Under the pieces are notes generated by a model, which saw only the letters and a list, made by a program, of their open reading frames with translations, ran no database searches and was not told the origin of the DNA. Shown one piece after another: positions 26,141 through 35,388 of a stretch of 64,000 nt of DNA (the stretch's first letter is position 1; the number at the start of each line of letters is the position of its first letter). Source of the stretch: Agrobacterium vitis. Its GTDB lineage: Bacteria > Pseudomonadota > Alphaproteobacteria > Rhizobiales > Rhizobiaceae. The stretch is taken from contig NZ_CP118259.1 in the NCBI RefSeq assembly GCF_013337045.2, positions 1,984,001 through 2,048,000 on the forward strand. Direction: 5' to 3'. The translations under genes were made by a program, and so were the position numbers.

Positions 26141-28663
26141 ATGAGCAACGGTTTTGACGATATTCCCTTCTTCGACGAAGAGCCTGCACCCCGGACCTCC
26201 CCAGCGGGAGGAAAGGCCACGGCTACGCCGGAAAAGGAAACCACGACGCCTGCGGGCGGCGGTTTGGGCATCGCGGCGCGGGCCATGGCCGCGCGCGACC
26301 AGAACCGCAATCCGGATTACCTCTCCGGCCTCAACCCGGAACAGCGCGAAGCGGTGGAAACCCTTGATGGTCCGGTTCTGGTGCTGGCGGGTGCCGGCAC
26401 CGGCAAGACACGGGTGTTGACCACCCGTATCGCCCATATTCTCGCCACTGGCCGCGCTTTCCCCAGCCAGATCCTCTCCGTGACCTTCACCAACAAGGCA
26501 GCCCGCGAGATGAAGGAGCGCGTCGGCGTTCTGGTCGGTGGCGCTGTCGAGGGCATGCCGTGGCTCGGTACGTTCCACTCCATCGGCGTCAAGCTTTTGC
26601 GCCGCCATGCCGAGCTGGTCGGCCTGACCTCGGATTTCACCATTCTCGATACCGATGACGTGGTGCGGCTGATCAAGCAGCTCATCCAGGCCGAAGGGCT
26701 GGACGATAAGCGCTGGCCCGCCAAGATGTTTGCCGGAATGATCGACGGCTGGAAAAACAAAGGCCTCGACCCGGCGCAGATCCCCGAGGGCGACGCGCGC
26801 GCCTTTGGCAATGGCAAGGGCCGCGAGCTTTACGCCGCTTACCAGGCCCGGCTGAAAAGCCTGAATGCCTGCGATTTCGGCGATCTTCTGCTGCACCCGA
26901 TCCGCATGTTCCGCGCCAATCCGGATGTGCTGAAGGATTATCACCAGCGGTTTCGCTACATCCTTGTCGATGAGTATCAGGACACCAACACGGCGCAATA
27001 TATGTGGCTGCGACTGTTGGCGCAGCGGCCAAGCAGCAGAACCGCTGACGGCAAGGTCACAAACGGCACAGTCAACATCTGCTGCGTCGGTGATGATGAC
27101 CAGTCGATTTACGGCTGGCGCGGGGCCGAAGTGGACAACATCCTGCGCTTCGAGAAGGATTTTCCGGGCGCGAAAGTTATCAAGCTGGAGCGCAATTACC
27201 GCTCGACGGAGCATATTCTTGGCGCTGCCGGGTTCCTGATTGCCCATAACGAGGGGCGTCTGGGTAAGACGCTGTTTACCGACCGGGTCGATCCGAACGA
27301 TGAAAAAGTCGTGGTGCATGCCGCCTGGGATTCCGAGGAGGAAGCCCGTGCAGTTGGCGAGGAAATCGAGCAGCTGCAACGCAACCAGCATAAGCTCAAC
27401 GACATGGCCATTCTGGTGCGCGCCTCCTTCCAGATGCGCGAGTTTGAAGACCGGTTCGTAACGCTTGGGCTGAACTACCGGGTCATTGGCGGTCCACGCT
27501 TTTACGAGCGTTTGGAAATCCGCGATGCCATGGCCTATTTCCGCATGGTCTGCCAGCCCGCCGACGACCTGGCCTTTGAGCGGATCGTCAACACGCCGAA
27601 GCGCGGTCTGGGTGACACCACGGTGCGTACCCTGCATGACTATGCCCGCAAACGAGATATTCCGATGCTGGCGGCGGCGTCCGACATCATCGAGACCGAT
27701 GAGCTGAAGCCGAAGGCGCGCAAGGCGCTGTTTGACGTGGTGACGGATTTCCGCCGCTGGCAGGATCTGCTGGAAAACACGCCGCATACCGAGCTTGCCG
27801 AACAGATCCTCGACGAGAGCGGCTATACCGCCATGTGGCAAAACGACAAATCGGCGGAAGCGCCGGGACGGTTGGAAAACCTGAAGGAACTGATCCGCTC
27901 GATGGAAGCCTTCGAGAGCATGCGCAGCTTCATGGAGCATGTCTCGCTGGTGATGGATGCCGAGACCAACGAAAATCTCGACGCCGTATCGATCATGACG
28001 CTGCATTCCGCCAAGGGGCTGGAATTCGAAACGGTGTTCCTGCCCGGCTGGGAAGAAGGCCTGTTTCCGCATCAACGTGCTCTGGATGAAGGCGGACGCG
28101 CCGCGCTGGAGGAAGAACGGCGGCTGGCCTATGTCGGCCTGACGCGGGCCAAGCGCCGCTGTCACCTGTGGTTTGTCTCCAACCGACGCATCCATGGCCT
28201 CTGGCAATCGACCATGCCGTCGCGCTTCCTGGATGAACTGCCGCCCGCCCATGTGGAAGTGGCGGAGGTGGAAACCAGCTATGGCGGCTATGGGCGCGGC
28301 GGCTACGGCCAGTCCCGCTTCGACAAGCAGGAACCGTTTGCCAATTCCTACTCCACCCCCGGCTGGAAACGCGCCCAGGCCAACAAAACCGACGCCACCC
28401 GCGAAAACTGGGGCAGCCGCTCCGGCCACACGGTCGAACGCATCGGCTACGGCGAAAGCGGCCCCCGCGGCCAAACCATAGACGGCCAGTTGGTCGCCAA
28501 ATCCACCAGCAATGAACCATCAAAGTTCACAGTCGGCGACCGCGTGTTCCACATCAAGTTCGGCAACGGCAATGTGTCTGTCGTTGAGGGGAACAAGCTG
28601 ACGATCGATTTTGACCGGGCGGGGCAGAAGCGGGTGCTCGATGGGTTTGTAGAGCGGGCTTGA
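26141..28663 (+). CDS. uvrD: UvrD/PcrA-type superfamily I DNA helicase
   Basis: 3'-5' DNA helicase of nucleotide excision and mismatch repair. The 840-residue protein has motif I GAGTGKTRVL, motif II VDEYQDTN, motif III GDDDQSIYGWRGAE, motif V TLHSAKGLEFETVFLPGWEEG and motif VI EEERRLAYVGLTRAKRR. A ~40-residue acidic/proline N-terminal extension and a Gly-rich linker (GGYGRGGYGQSRF) precede a C-terminal Tudor-like domain (FTVGDRVFHIKFGNGNV). A TTG nine bases upstream of the ATG is also in frame. It stands alone, divergent from pstS. Confidence 0.93.
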   Translation: MSNGFDDIPFFDEEPAPRTSPAGGKATATPEKETTTPAGGGLGIAARAMAARDQNRNPDYLSGLNPEQREAVETLDGPVLVLAGAGTGKTRVLTTRIAHILATGRAFPSQILSVTFTNKAAREMKERVGVLVGGAVEGMPWLGTFHSIGVKLLRRHAELVGLTSDFTILDTDDVVRLIKQLIQAEGLDDKRWPAKMFAGMIDGWKNKGLDPAQIPEGDARAFGNGKGRELYAAYQARLKSLNACDFGDLLLHPIRMFRANPDVLKDYHQRFRYILVDEYQDTNTAQYMWLRLLAQRPSSRTADGKVTNGTVNICCVGDDDQSIYGWRGAEVDNILRFEKDFPGAKVIKLERNYRSTEHILGAAGFLIAHNEGRLGKTLFTDRVDPNDEKVVVHAAWDSEEEARAVGEEIEQLQRNQHKLNDMAILVRASFQMREFEDRFVTLGLNYRVIGGPRFYERLEIRDAMAYFRMVCQPADDLAFERIVNTPKRGLGDTTVRTLHDYARKRDIPMLAAASDIIETDELKPKARKALFDVVTDFRRWQDLLENTPHTELAEQILDESGYTAMWQNDKSAEAPGRLENLKELIRSMEAFESMRSFMEHVSLVMDAETNENLDAVSIMTLHSAKGLEFETVFLPGWEEGLFPHQRALDEGGRAALEEERRLAYVGLTRAKRRCHLWFVSNRRIHGLWQSTMPSRFLDELPPAHVEVAEVETSYGGYGRGGYGQSRFDKQEPFANSYSTPGWKRAQANKTDATRENWGSRSGHTVERIGYGESGPRGQTIDGQLVAKSTSNEPSKFTVGDRVFHIKFGNGNVSVVEGNKLTIDFDRAGQKRVLDGFVERA

Positions 28664-28699
28664 TTCGAACTGCTGTTTAAAATTTGGGAGTTAGATAAG

Positions 28700-29107
28700 T
28701 TGGAACCTGAAATTGGAAAATGCGGCTTTCCGTTGATTGGTCCACATAACGACCAGGAACTAGAACTTATGCTAAGGGGTGAAAAGCCCATGGCAACTTT
28801 TTCAGTCGAACCAGGGATGGAGCCGCAGTACACTGGAGAAGAATTTGAACCTTACGTATTAAATGGTACTTTCGTAAAATTCACAGCAATGGGAACTCCT
28901 CCAGTTATCGAAAAGCGATGGTTTTGCTTAAAAGGACAGGAGTGGCGGGGGAAATTAGCAAAATGGATATATGAACAAGCTCAAAGTGGAAAAAACCCGA
29001 TTGCCTTCGATATAATTGATTTACATAAAGTAGACGGATTTTTATTAGGATATACAGATGAATGTATTGATTTTTTCATTTCAAAAATGACTGCAGAAAG
29101 AAAATAG
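28700..29107 (+). CDS. Hypothetical protein in AT-rich patch
   Basis: A 135-residue soluble protein read from a TTG start with GGGAG upstream; the next in-frame ATGs are about 23 and 30 codons in. It has no signal peptide. Conserved-looking aromatic segments are EKRWFCLKGQEWRGKLAKWIYEQ and a C-terminal LLGYTDECIDFFISKM. The composition is clearly more AT-rich than uvrD just upstream, suggesting acquisition. I do not recognise a family. Confidence 0.6.
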   Translation: MEPEIGKCGFPLIGPHNDQELELMLRGEKPMATFSVEPGMEPQYTGEEFEPYVLNGTFVKFTAMGTPPVIEKRWFCLKGQEWRGKLAKWIYEQAQSGKNPIAFDIIDLHKVDGFLLGYTDECIDFFISKMTAERK

Positions 29108-29199
29108 TCGGATTTTTGCCCGATTTTTGCATCAGCTTTTTCGCGGGGGCCTGCATTCAAATTATCTCAAAACTTGTTGAACATAAGTGAGGATTTGAA

Positions 29200-29463
29200 A
29201 TGGTCAAAGTTGCATTTCTGAGCATACTTCTTCTAACATCGGCACTGTTAACGTCAAATGAAGCAGTAGCTGCCCGCTCATCAGGCGCCCGATGCAGTTC
29301 TTGCGGCGCCCCTGGGCAGACAGGTTCAATTCGAAATATGAGCGGCGGCGTGATGTGCGATGACTGCGCAAGCAAGAATGGTGGAAAATCATGGGACGAA
29401 GATTCAGGTGGGTACACCTCGCCTGGTGACGATGATGATGATGGCGGCGGTGACGATGATTGA
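29200..29463 (+). CDS. Small secreted protein with two CxxC pairs and Asp/Gly tail
   Basis: An 87-residue precursor with a classical signal peptide (MVKVAFLSILLLTSALLTSNEAVA, cleavage after AVA). The mature part has CSSC and CDDC spaced about 27 residues apart, like a minimal zinc ribbon or disulfide pair, then a strongly acidic tail (DDDDDGGGDDD). AGGATTTGAA precedes the ATG. It lies just upstream of the ATPase gene on the same strand. Function unknown. Confidence 0.65.
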   Translation: MVKVAFLSILLLTSALLTSNEAVAARSSGARCSSCGAPGQTGSIRNMSGGVMCDDCASKNGGKSWDEDSGGYTSPGDDDDDGGGDDD

Positions 29464-29509
29464 AAAAAAATGGACGTTGGCAATCTACGCCAACTCAACC
29501 GCTAGATAG

Positions 29510-30274
29510 ATGGTTTACCTGAGATCAATTACTCGAAAAAATTTGGACTGGGCCGACTGCCCAGTTCATTTAAAAAAAATTATAGACGTAGCTAAAACAA
29601 TCGAATTCAGTAGTAATATCACATTTTTCACTGGGGAAAACGGCTCCGGAAAATCAACAATTATCAAGATAATAGCGGCTGGAATGGATGCCTATGCTCT
29701 AGGATATTCGGGTCACGTTACCAGTGATCCTTATCTTAACATTACGTCAAAACTATCTGAATTGTATTATTTTTCACGTACAAAAAAAGCGCGAACAAGA
29801 ATGCTATTAAGATCAGAGGATATCCTAGGATATGTAAAATATTTAAATGATTATGAAATCGATAATGGTAAAGAAACACACTCTTCTTCATTGAAGAAGA
29901 ATTCATTCGACAATCAACAATTGATAGATACAATTAACAGCAATCAGTTGGGCATAAAATCCTACGGACAAATATTAATTGAGTTAATAAATAATAGAGT
30001 TCATGATGAAGGTCTATATTTACTTGATGAACCAGACACTCCATTATCAATTATGAATCAAATAATTCTCTCAGAAACAATAAAAGAAAAATCCAGAAAT
30101 GGAGCGCAATTTATTATTGCCACCCATTCACCTATCCTATTAAGAAACAAAAATGCAACCATATATGAATTCAGCGAAGACGGCATAAAACAAAAGCAAT
30201 TTGATGAATTGCGCAGCGTATATTTACTAAAACGATACTTGAGTGATCGGGATTTTTTAAATGAAGAAAATTAA
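29510..30274 (+). CDS. ABC-type AAA ATPase, COG3910-like
   Basis: A 254-residue soluble ATPase of the SMC/ABC fold. It has Walker A TGENGSGKST near residue 41, a degenerate signature SYGQ where ABC proteins have LSGGQ, Walker B GLYLLDEPDTPLS, and a switch His in FIIATHSPILL. The order and spacing resemble the COG3910 predicted ATPases. The gene is strikingly AT-rich against its surroundings, a sign of horizontal transfer. ATPases of this class often act in defence or repair with a partner nuclease, but none is adjacent here, so the role is open. Confidence 0.75.
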   Translation: MVYLRSITRKNLDWADCPVHLKKIIDVAKTIEFSSNITFFTGENGSGKSTIIKIIAAGMDAYALGYSGHVTSDPYLNITSKLSELYYFSRTKKARTRMLLRSEDILGYVKYLNDYEIDNGKETHSSSLKKNSFDNQQLIDTINSNQLGIKSYGQILIELINNRVHDEGLYLLDEPDTPLSIMNQIILSETIKEKSRNGAQFIIATHSPILLRNKNATIYEFSEDGIKQKQFDELRSVYLLKRYLSDRDFLNEEN

Positions 30275-30340
30275 ATATTTTATAAAAAAAATTTAATTCA
30301 ATAAATTTGAAGATCGAGCTAATATTTTACGGCGCGTGTC

Positions 30341-30454
30341 TTAATTCTGAGCAAGCCATATCAGTCCCACTTGCATAGCCTTCTATAAATTCATGATCTA
30401 GCCACGAGACAAGTCTTCCTGGCAACCAACGGTAAGGAGTTCAGCTCCACACGC
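30341..30454 (-). pseudogene. Decayed fragment of a DUF6074-like gene
   Basis: On the minus strand the fragment reads GAELLTVGCQEDLSRG, stop, IMNL, stop, KAMQVGLIWLAQN. This aligns along its length with GAELLDLGCPEDVMRGEIMNFQDAVQMELMWLHRN of the intact gene at 30722-31003. The two in-frame stops fall at a Glu and a Gln codon (GAG/CAG to TAG). The 5' part is not recognisable. Confidence 0.8.
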
Positions 30455-30721
30455 TTAGGGTGCTGAAACTACTCTTGTCTCTCAATGGAAAGCATCCGCC
30501 AAACTGCAGCCCTCCATATTGCACCAAGAAAGGCGATGCGTTGTATGTAGGTATGTTCATACAATGGAGTATGCCGATAGGTACGTCCAGCTAAACCAGT
30601 CGCAAATTCAATCAGGATGTCAGCGGCGAAGCGGCCCGCGGAGGCGGCACCCATTATCATCACGGATCACGGCAGACCATCACATGAAAGCTTGAGCTGA
30701 ACGGCCTTATGACCCTTCGTA
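30455..30721. other. Gene-poor stretch between pseudogene and DUF6074-like gene
   Basis: A 64-codon open frame on the minus strand here has no family signature and may be a leftover of the same duplicated gene region. No intact gene is supported. Confidence 0.35.
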
Positions 30722-31003
30722 TCAGCCCAGCGCTTCTTCATTCCGGTGCAGCCACATCAGTTCCATTTGCACGGCGTCCTGGAAATTCATGATCTCACCG
30801 CGCATCACGTCTTCGGGGCAGCCGAGGTCGAGGAGTTCGGCACCGAGCTGGCGGCAGGTGGCGCGCCAGTAGATGGTGGCATCGTTGCCTTGCAGGCGGT
30901 CCAGCGTCACGGCGGCACCGCGCACCATGTCACGGCGGCTGGCCAGCGGGAAGAAGGCCAGCGTCGAGGCGACGGGCTCAAGCTTGGCGGCAGTGTTGGG
31001 CAT
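30722..31003 (-). CDS. DUF6074-like small protein
   Basis: A 93-residue protein starting MPNTAAKLEPVASTLAFFPLASRRDMVRG, with the FPLASRR motif followed by a helical WRATCRQLGAELLDLG segment, as in small rhizobial DUF6074 proteins. AGGA sits eight bases before the ATG at 31003; an ATG at 31012 is too close to that site. Function unknown. A degraded second copy lies just downstream of its stop. Confidence 0.72.
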   Translation of the reverse strand: MPNTAAKLEPVASTLAFFPLASRRDMVRGAAVTLDRLQGNDATIYWRATCRQLGAELLDLGCPEDVMRGEIMNFQDAVQMELMWLHRNEEALG

Positions 31004-31102
31004 ACGAACCATCCTTTATACTGATGATTCGTTTTACGGCTTCATGGTTAAGGTTTGGTTGCCGTAGCGGAAGGACATTTGAATCAATTGTTTCAAAAGA
31101 AG

Positions 31103-31130
31103 ACCCCTCCCGGTCAAAACCGGAAGGGGT
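31103..31130 (-). terminator. Hairpin downstream of the glucose dehydrogenase gene
   Basis: ACCCCT and AGGGGT flank an inner CCGGT/ACCGG stem. On the minus strand it is followed by CTTCTTTT, a plausible terminator for the gene ending at 31312, although about 180 bases beyond its stop. Confidence 0.5.
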
Positions 31131-31311
31131 GAGATTTTATAATATTTTGTATTCGCGGAATGCGAGGTGCCGGTTCGTTCCAGAATTGCCGATGACGTGG
31201 CGAAAATGGTGATGTCGAGAACCGGAGCGGAGCGTACTCATGTACGTGAGCCTAGGTAAGCACAGACATCACCATTTACAGCCCGTCAGCGGCGATTATG
31301 GGGCGGACCGG

Positions 31312-33645
31312 CTAGGGCAGCGTATAGGCGATCACGTAGTCCCCCGGCTTGGTGCCGAGAGAACCGTGGCCGCCAGCGACCATGACAACATATTGCTTAC
31401 CGTTCAGTTCGTAGCTCATCGGCGTCGCCTGGCCGCCAGCCGGAAGCCGGCTTTCCCAGAGAACCTTGCCAGTGGCGAGGTCATAGGCGCGCAGATAATT
31501 ATCGACGGCGGCACCGAGGAAAGCCACGCCGCCCTTGGTAATCATCGGCCCGCCAATGCCGGGTACGCCGACCTTGAAGGGCAGCGGCAGCGGCGTCATG
31601 TCATGCACGGTGCCATTGCGGTGCTGATAGGCGATTTTGCCGGTCTTCAGATCAACAGCGGCAACCGTACCCCATGGCGGCGCCTGGCAGGGAATGCCGA
31701 TGGGCGACAGGAACGGACCCATCTTGACCGCATAGGGCGCGCCGTCATTGCGGTTCAGCCCCTGTTCTGAACCTTTTTCGTCCTGGCCCTTGGCCGGAAC
31801 CTGATCGCGCGGCACAAGCTGCGAGGTGAAGGCCAGATAGGTCGGCATGCCGAACATGACCTGCTTTTCCGGATCGACAGCAACCGAACCCCAGTTGAAC
31901 GTGCCGAAATTGCCGGGATAGATGATCGAGCCCTGCAACGATGGCGGGGTATATTGGCCGTCATAGCGCAACTGATGGAACTTGATGCGGCAGGCCAACT
32001 GATCGAGCAGCGTCACGCCCCACATATTGCGCTCTTCGAGCTTTGGTGGGCGAAAGCTTAAGGCCGAAATCGGCTGGGTCGGCGACGCATGATCTTCCGG
32101 AATAGTGCCGCCGGGGGCTGGAAGTTCCTTGATCGGAATGATCGGCTGACCGGTGCGCCGGTCCAGCACATAGATATCGCCCTGCTTGGTGGAGGCAACG
32201 AGCGCCGGAACAGTGGTGCCATCGCGGGTAATATCCAGCAGCACGGGCTGGGCAGGAACATCCATGTCCCAGAGGTCGTGATGGACGAATTGCTGCACCC
32301 AGCGGTCGGCACCGGTATTGAGGTCAAGCGCCACGACCGAGGAGGAATATTTCTCCACATTGGCGCTGCGGTTCATGCCCAACTGGTCCGGCACCTGATT
32401 GCCGAGCGGGATATAGACGAGGCCCAACTGTTCATCGACCGAGAATACCGACCAGCTATTCGGCGAATTGGCGGTGTAAGTCTGGCCTTGCGGAAGCGGC
32501 TGGGTCTGGCCCGGATTGCCGCTGTCCCAGTTCCACACCAGCGCCCCGGTCTGGACGTCAAAGGCGCGGATCACGCCGGATTGCTCCTTGGTGGAATAGT
32601 TGTCGTTGACCGCCCCACCAATGATGATCTTGCCAGCCGCAATCACCGGCGGCGACGTCGAATAGTAATAGCCAGCCGGATTATAGGGCATGCCCTGTTC
32701 CAGATGCAGCACGCCCTTGTCGGCAAAGCTCTCGCAGATCTTGCCATTGGCGGCATCGAGCGCGATCAGCCGCGCATCCGAGGTCGGAAGATAGACGCGG
32801 GTGGCGCAGGGCGCACCTGATGTAGCGGCAGGATCGGCATAATAGGTGACGCCACGGCAGGTCTGGTGCTGGCGATCCGGGTTCAGGCCGACATTGGGGT
32901 CAAATTTCCATTTCTGCTTGCCGGTTGCCGCATCCACGGCGATGGCCCAATTGTGCGGGGTGCAGAGATAGAGCGTGTCGCCCACTTTCAGCGGCGTGAC
33001 CTGATAGGTGGTCTCGCCGACATCGCCGGGCAGTTTCACATCGCCGGTCTGGTAGGTCCAGGCGGTCTTCAGCGTCTTGACATTGTCGGTGGTGATCTGG
33101 GTCAGCGGCGAATAGCGCTGGCCATAGGGTGTGCGGCCATATTGGTGCCATTCGCCATCGGCCATGTCGCCGCCATAGGATGGCGTGGCGCTGGCCACAT
33201 CCATCGGCAGCGTACCCGGCTTGTCATAGGGGTCCTGTGTCATGGAATAACCGGCGACAACAAGCGCGACCAACACCGGCAGCGCTACTGGCCAGGCGCT
33301 CGCCGCAATGCCGCCTTCACGGCGATGTAGCGGTCCCAGCCTGCGGCGGATGGCAGGCAGAAGCAGCACGAAGCCAAGTACGATGACCAGCCCTCCGCGG
33401 GTGCCAAGCTGCCACCAGTCGAAACCGACCTCCCAGATCGCCCAGCCTAGGCAGCCGAGAATGAACAGCCCATAGATCCACAGAGCAGCCGCCTTACGCA
33501 TCAACAGAAGCAGCGCAACGAGAATGAAGGCAAGACCGGCGATGAGGTAAAACGGGCTACCGCCGAGCGACAGGAGATAGCCGCCTCCGCCGCCGAGCGC
33601 GAGCCCGAGGACGGCGAAAACGACCGCTGTAACGATAAGGATCAT
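31312..33645 (-). CDS. gcd: Membrane-bound PQQ-dependent glucose dehydrogenase
   Basis: Oxidises glucose to gluconolactone in the periplasm and passes electrons to ubiquinone. The 777-residue protein has about five N-terminal membrane helices (residues ~1-140), then a PQQ beta-propeller with DGEWHQYGRTPYGQRYSPLTQI near its start, W-motif blades such as GKQKWKFDPN, and a C-terminal GGPMITKGGVAFLGAAVDNYLRAYDLATGKVLWESRLPAGGQATPMSY. The start at MILIVTAVV is preferred over an upstream ATG. No pqq biosynthesis genes are in the window. Confidence 0.93.
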   Translation of the reverse strand: MILIVTAVVFAVLGLALGGGGGYLLSLGGSPFYLIAGLAFILVALLLLMRKAAALWIYGLFILGCLGWAIWEVGFDWWQLGTRGGLVIVLGFVLLLPAIRRRLGPLHRREGGIAASAWPVALPVLVALVVAGYSMTQDPYDKPGTLPMDVASATPSYGGDMADGEWHQYGRTPYGQRYSPLTQITTDNVKTLKTAWTYQTGDVKLPGDVGETTYQVTPLKVGDTLYLCTPHNWAIAVDAATGKQKWKFDPNVGLNPDRQHQTCRGVTYYADPAATSGAPCATRVYLPTSDARLIALDAANGKICESFADKGVLHLEQGMPYNPAGYYYSTSPPVIAAGKIIIGGAVNDNYSTKEQSGVIRAFDVQTGALVWNWDSGNPGQTQPLPQGQTYTANSPNSWSVFSVDEQLGLVYIPLGNQVPDQLGMNRSANVEKYSSSVVALDLNTGADRWVQQFVHHDLWDMDVPAQPVLLDITRDGTTVPALVASTKQGDIYVLDRRTGQPIIPIKELPAPGGTIPEDHASPTQPISALSFRPPKLEERNMWGVTLLDQLACRIKFHQLRYDGQYTPPSLQGSIIYPGNFGTFNWGSVAVDPEKQVMFGMPTYLAFTSQLVPRDQVPAKGQDEKGSEQGLNRNDGAPYAVKMGPFLSPIGIPCQAPPWGTVAAVDLKTGKIAYQHRNGTVHDMTPLPLPFKVGVPGIGGPMITKGGVAFLGAAVDNYLRAYDLATGKVLWESRLPAGGQATPMSYELNGKQYVVMVAGGHGSLGTKPGDYVIAYTLP

Positions 33646-33847
33646 AGGACAAATCCGATGCATGTTGAAAATAAGCGGGGCTGCGTCAAAAATTTACGCA
33701 TAGGTAAACTGCAAACGCATGAGCGACCGTTAGGTTCCTACCGATCTTACCGGCAAATCAAATTTTGAGACCAAATACTCTTACCCATACCCTTGCGCGC
33801 ATCGATCCACCTTGCCATGGTCTGGCGCAAAATCAGCAGGAGGGATC

Positions 33848-34474
33848 ATGACCAAGGCGCTGCTTCTCATCGATATCCAGAACGGCTTTTGCCCGGGCGG
33901 CAATCTGCCGGTGCCGGAAGGCGATCAGATCGTCCCCATCGCCAATGCCCTGATGGCCAGCGGGGCCTATGACCTGATTCTCGCCTCGCAGGACTGGCAT
34001 CCAGCCAATCACGGCAGCTTCGCCTCTCAGCACCCCGGCACCAAGGTTTTCGAACTGGGCGAGCTTTCCGGCAAACCGCAGATGATGTGGCCGGACCATT
34101 GTGTGCAGGGCACGGATGATGCCGAGTTTTACCCCGGCCTCGATCTCTCCCGGATCGATCATGTGCAGAAAAAGGGACTGAACCCGTTGGTGGACAGCTA
34201 TTCAGCTTTCCGCGACAACGATCAGGCAGCCCTGACCGGCCTTAGCACCTGGCTGATCGGTAAGGGCGTCACCGAACTGGATGTCATGGGCCTTGCCACC
34301 GATTACTGCGTCAAGTTTTCCGTGCTGGATGCGCTGGACATGCTGCCGGGCGTAACTGTGCGGTTGATTATCGACGGCAGCCGGGGCATCGATCCACAGA
34401 CGGTGGAGGCGGCGATTGCCGACATGCAGGCTCACGGCGCAAGGCTTATCACCAGCGCTGATGTCCTCGTCTGA
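33848..34474 (+). CDS. pncA: Nicotinamidase (bifunctional pyrazinamidase type)
   Basis: Deamidates nicotinamide to nicotinate in NAD salvage. The 208-residue protein has the triad pattern: Asp9 in LLIDIQNGF, Lys in HVQKKGLN, and Cys in ATDYCVKFS. The metal-binding [11 protein letters not shown] segment is present. AGGAGGG precedes the ATG at ideal spacing. It lies 44 bases ahead of panC on the same strand. Confidence 0.94.
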   Translation: MTKALLLIDIQNGFCPGGNLPVPEGDQIVPIANALMASGAYDLILASQDWHPANHGSFASQHPGTKVFELGELSGKPQMMWPDHCVQGTDDAEFYPGLDLSRIDHVQKKGLNPLVDSYSAFRDNDQAALTGLSTWLIGKGVTELDVMGLATDYCVKFSVLDALDMLPGVTVRLIIDGSRGIDPQTVEAAIADMQAHGARLITSADVLV

Positions 34475-34518
34475 GAAACATCTATTACTGCAAAAAGAAT
34501 GGGTTCGGGAGGGCCGCC

Positions 34519-35388
34519 ATGGAGATTATCAACACGATTGCAGCGCTGCGCCAAAGGCTCGATGCCTGCCGCAAGGCTGGAAAATCCATCGGTTTCGTGC
34601 CGACCATGGGCTATCTGCATAAGGGTCACCTGACGCTGGTCGAACAGGCGGAGACTGAAAACGCTGTGACTGTGGTGTCGATCTTCGTCAACCCGCTGCA
34701 ATTCGGCAAGGGCGAGGATCTGGAGAAATATCCCCGCGATCTCGCCCGCGACAGCGCCATGCTGGAGGCAGCAAGCGTCGATTTTCTGTTCGCGCCTGGC
34801 GTGGCCGACATGTATCCGCGACCGATACAAACGGTGGTCGATCTGCCGGAGCTGGGCGGCGAGCTGGAGGGCAAGGCCCGGCCCGGCCATTTCGCGGGCG
34901 TAGCAACCGTCGTTACCAAGCTGTTCAACATCGTCCAGCCGGATGCCGCCTATTTTGGCGAGAAGGATTATCAGCAGGTGGCGATCATCCGCCGCATGGT
35001 CGAGGATCTCGCCATGCCGGTGCGCGTCGTGCCGGTGGCAACCGTGCGCGAGGCCGATGGGCTGGCCTGCTCGTCGCGCAATGTCTATCTGACCGAGGAG
35101 CAGCGTGCCGCCTCCGCCATCGTGCCGAAAGCGCTGGAGGAGGCGGAACGGCTCTATCGCAACGGTCTGCGCGATGCGGCGGAGATGGAAGCCGCCCTTG
35201 CCGCCTTCATTGCCCGCGAGCCGCTGGCGCGGCCCGACGTGGTCGCCGTGCGTCACCCCGATACGCTCGCCACCCTGCCCCATCTGGACCAGCCGTTTCT
35301 GGTGCTGCTTTACGTACAAATCGGCACGACCAAACTGCTGGATAACCGGGTTATCGACATCGAAAGCAAGAAGGAAGCCGCCGAGTGA
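34519..35388 (+). CDS. panC: Pantothenate synthetase
   Basis: Condenses pantoate with beta-alanine using ATP, the last step of pantothenate synthesis. The 289-residue protein shows the nucleotidyl-transferase HxGH motif in [14 protein letters not shown], then [19 protein letters not shown]-like [10 protein letters not shown], and the SSRN(V) motif replacing KMSKS. The stop overlaps the GTG start of panB by four bases. GGGAGG lies ahead of the ATG. Confidence 0.96.
   Translation: MEIINTIAALRQRLDACRKAGKSIGFVPTMGYLHKGHLTLVEQAETENAVTVVSIFVNPLQFGKGEDLEKYPRDLARDSAMLEAASVDFLFAPGVADMYPRPIQTVVDLPELGGELEGKARPGHFAGVATVVTKLFNIVQPDAAYFGEKDYQQVAIIRRMVEDLAMPVRVVPVATVREADGLACSSRNVYLTEEQRAASAIVPKALEEAERLYRNGLRDAAEMEAALAAFIAREPLARPDVVAVRHPDTLATLPHLDQPFLVLLYVQIGTTKLLDNRVIDIESKKEAAE

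Noticed and set aside
26102..28474. Long minus-strand open frame antisense to uvrD (about 790 codons)
   Set aside because: It lies entirely over the well-supported helicase gene, lacks family motifs, and is a side effect of GC-rich codon usage.
30469..30663. 64-codon minus-strand frame between the pseudogene and the DUF6074-like gene
   Set aside because: No recognised domain, no clear ribosome binding site, and it sits in apparently decayed sequence.
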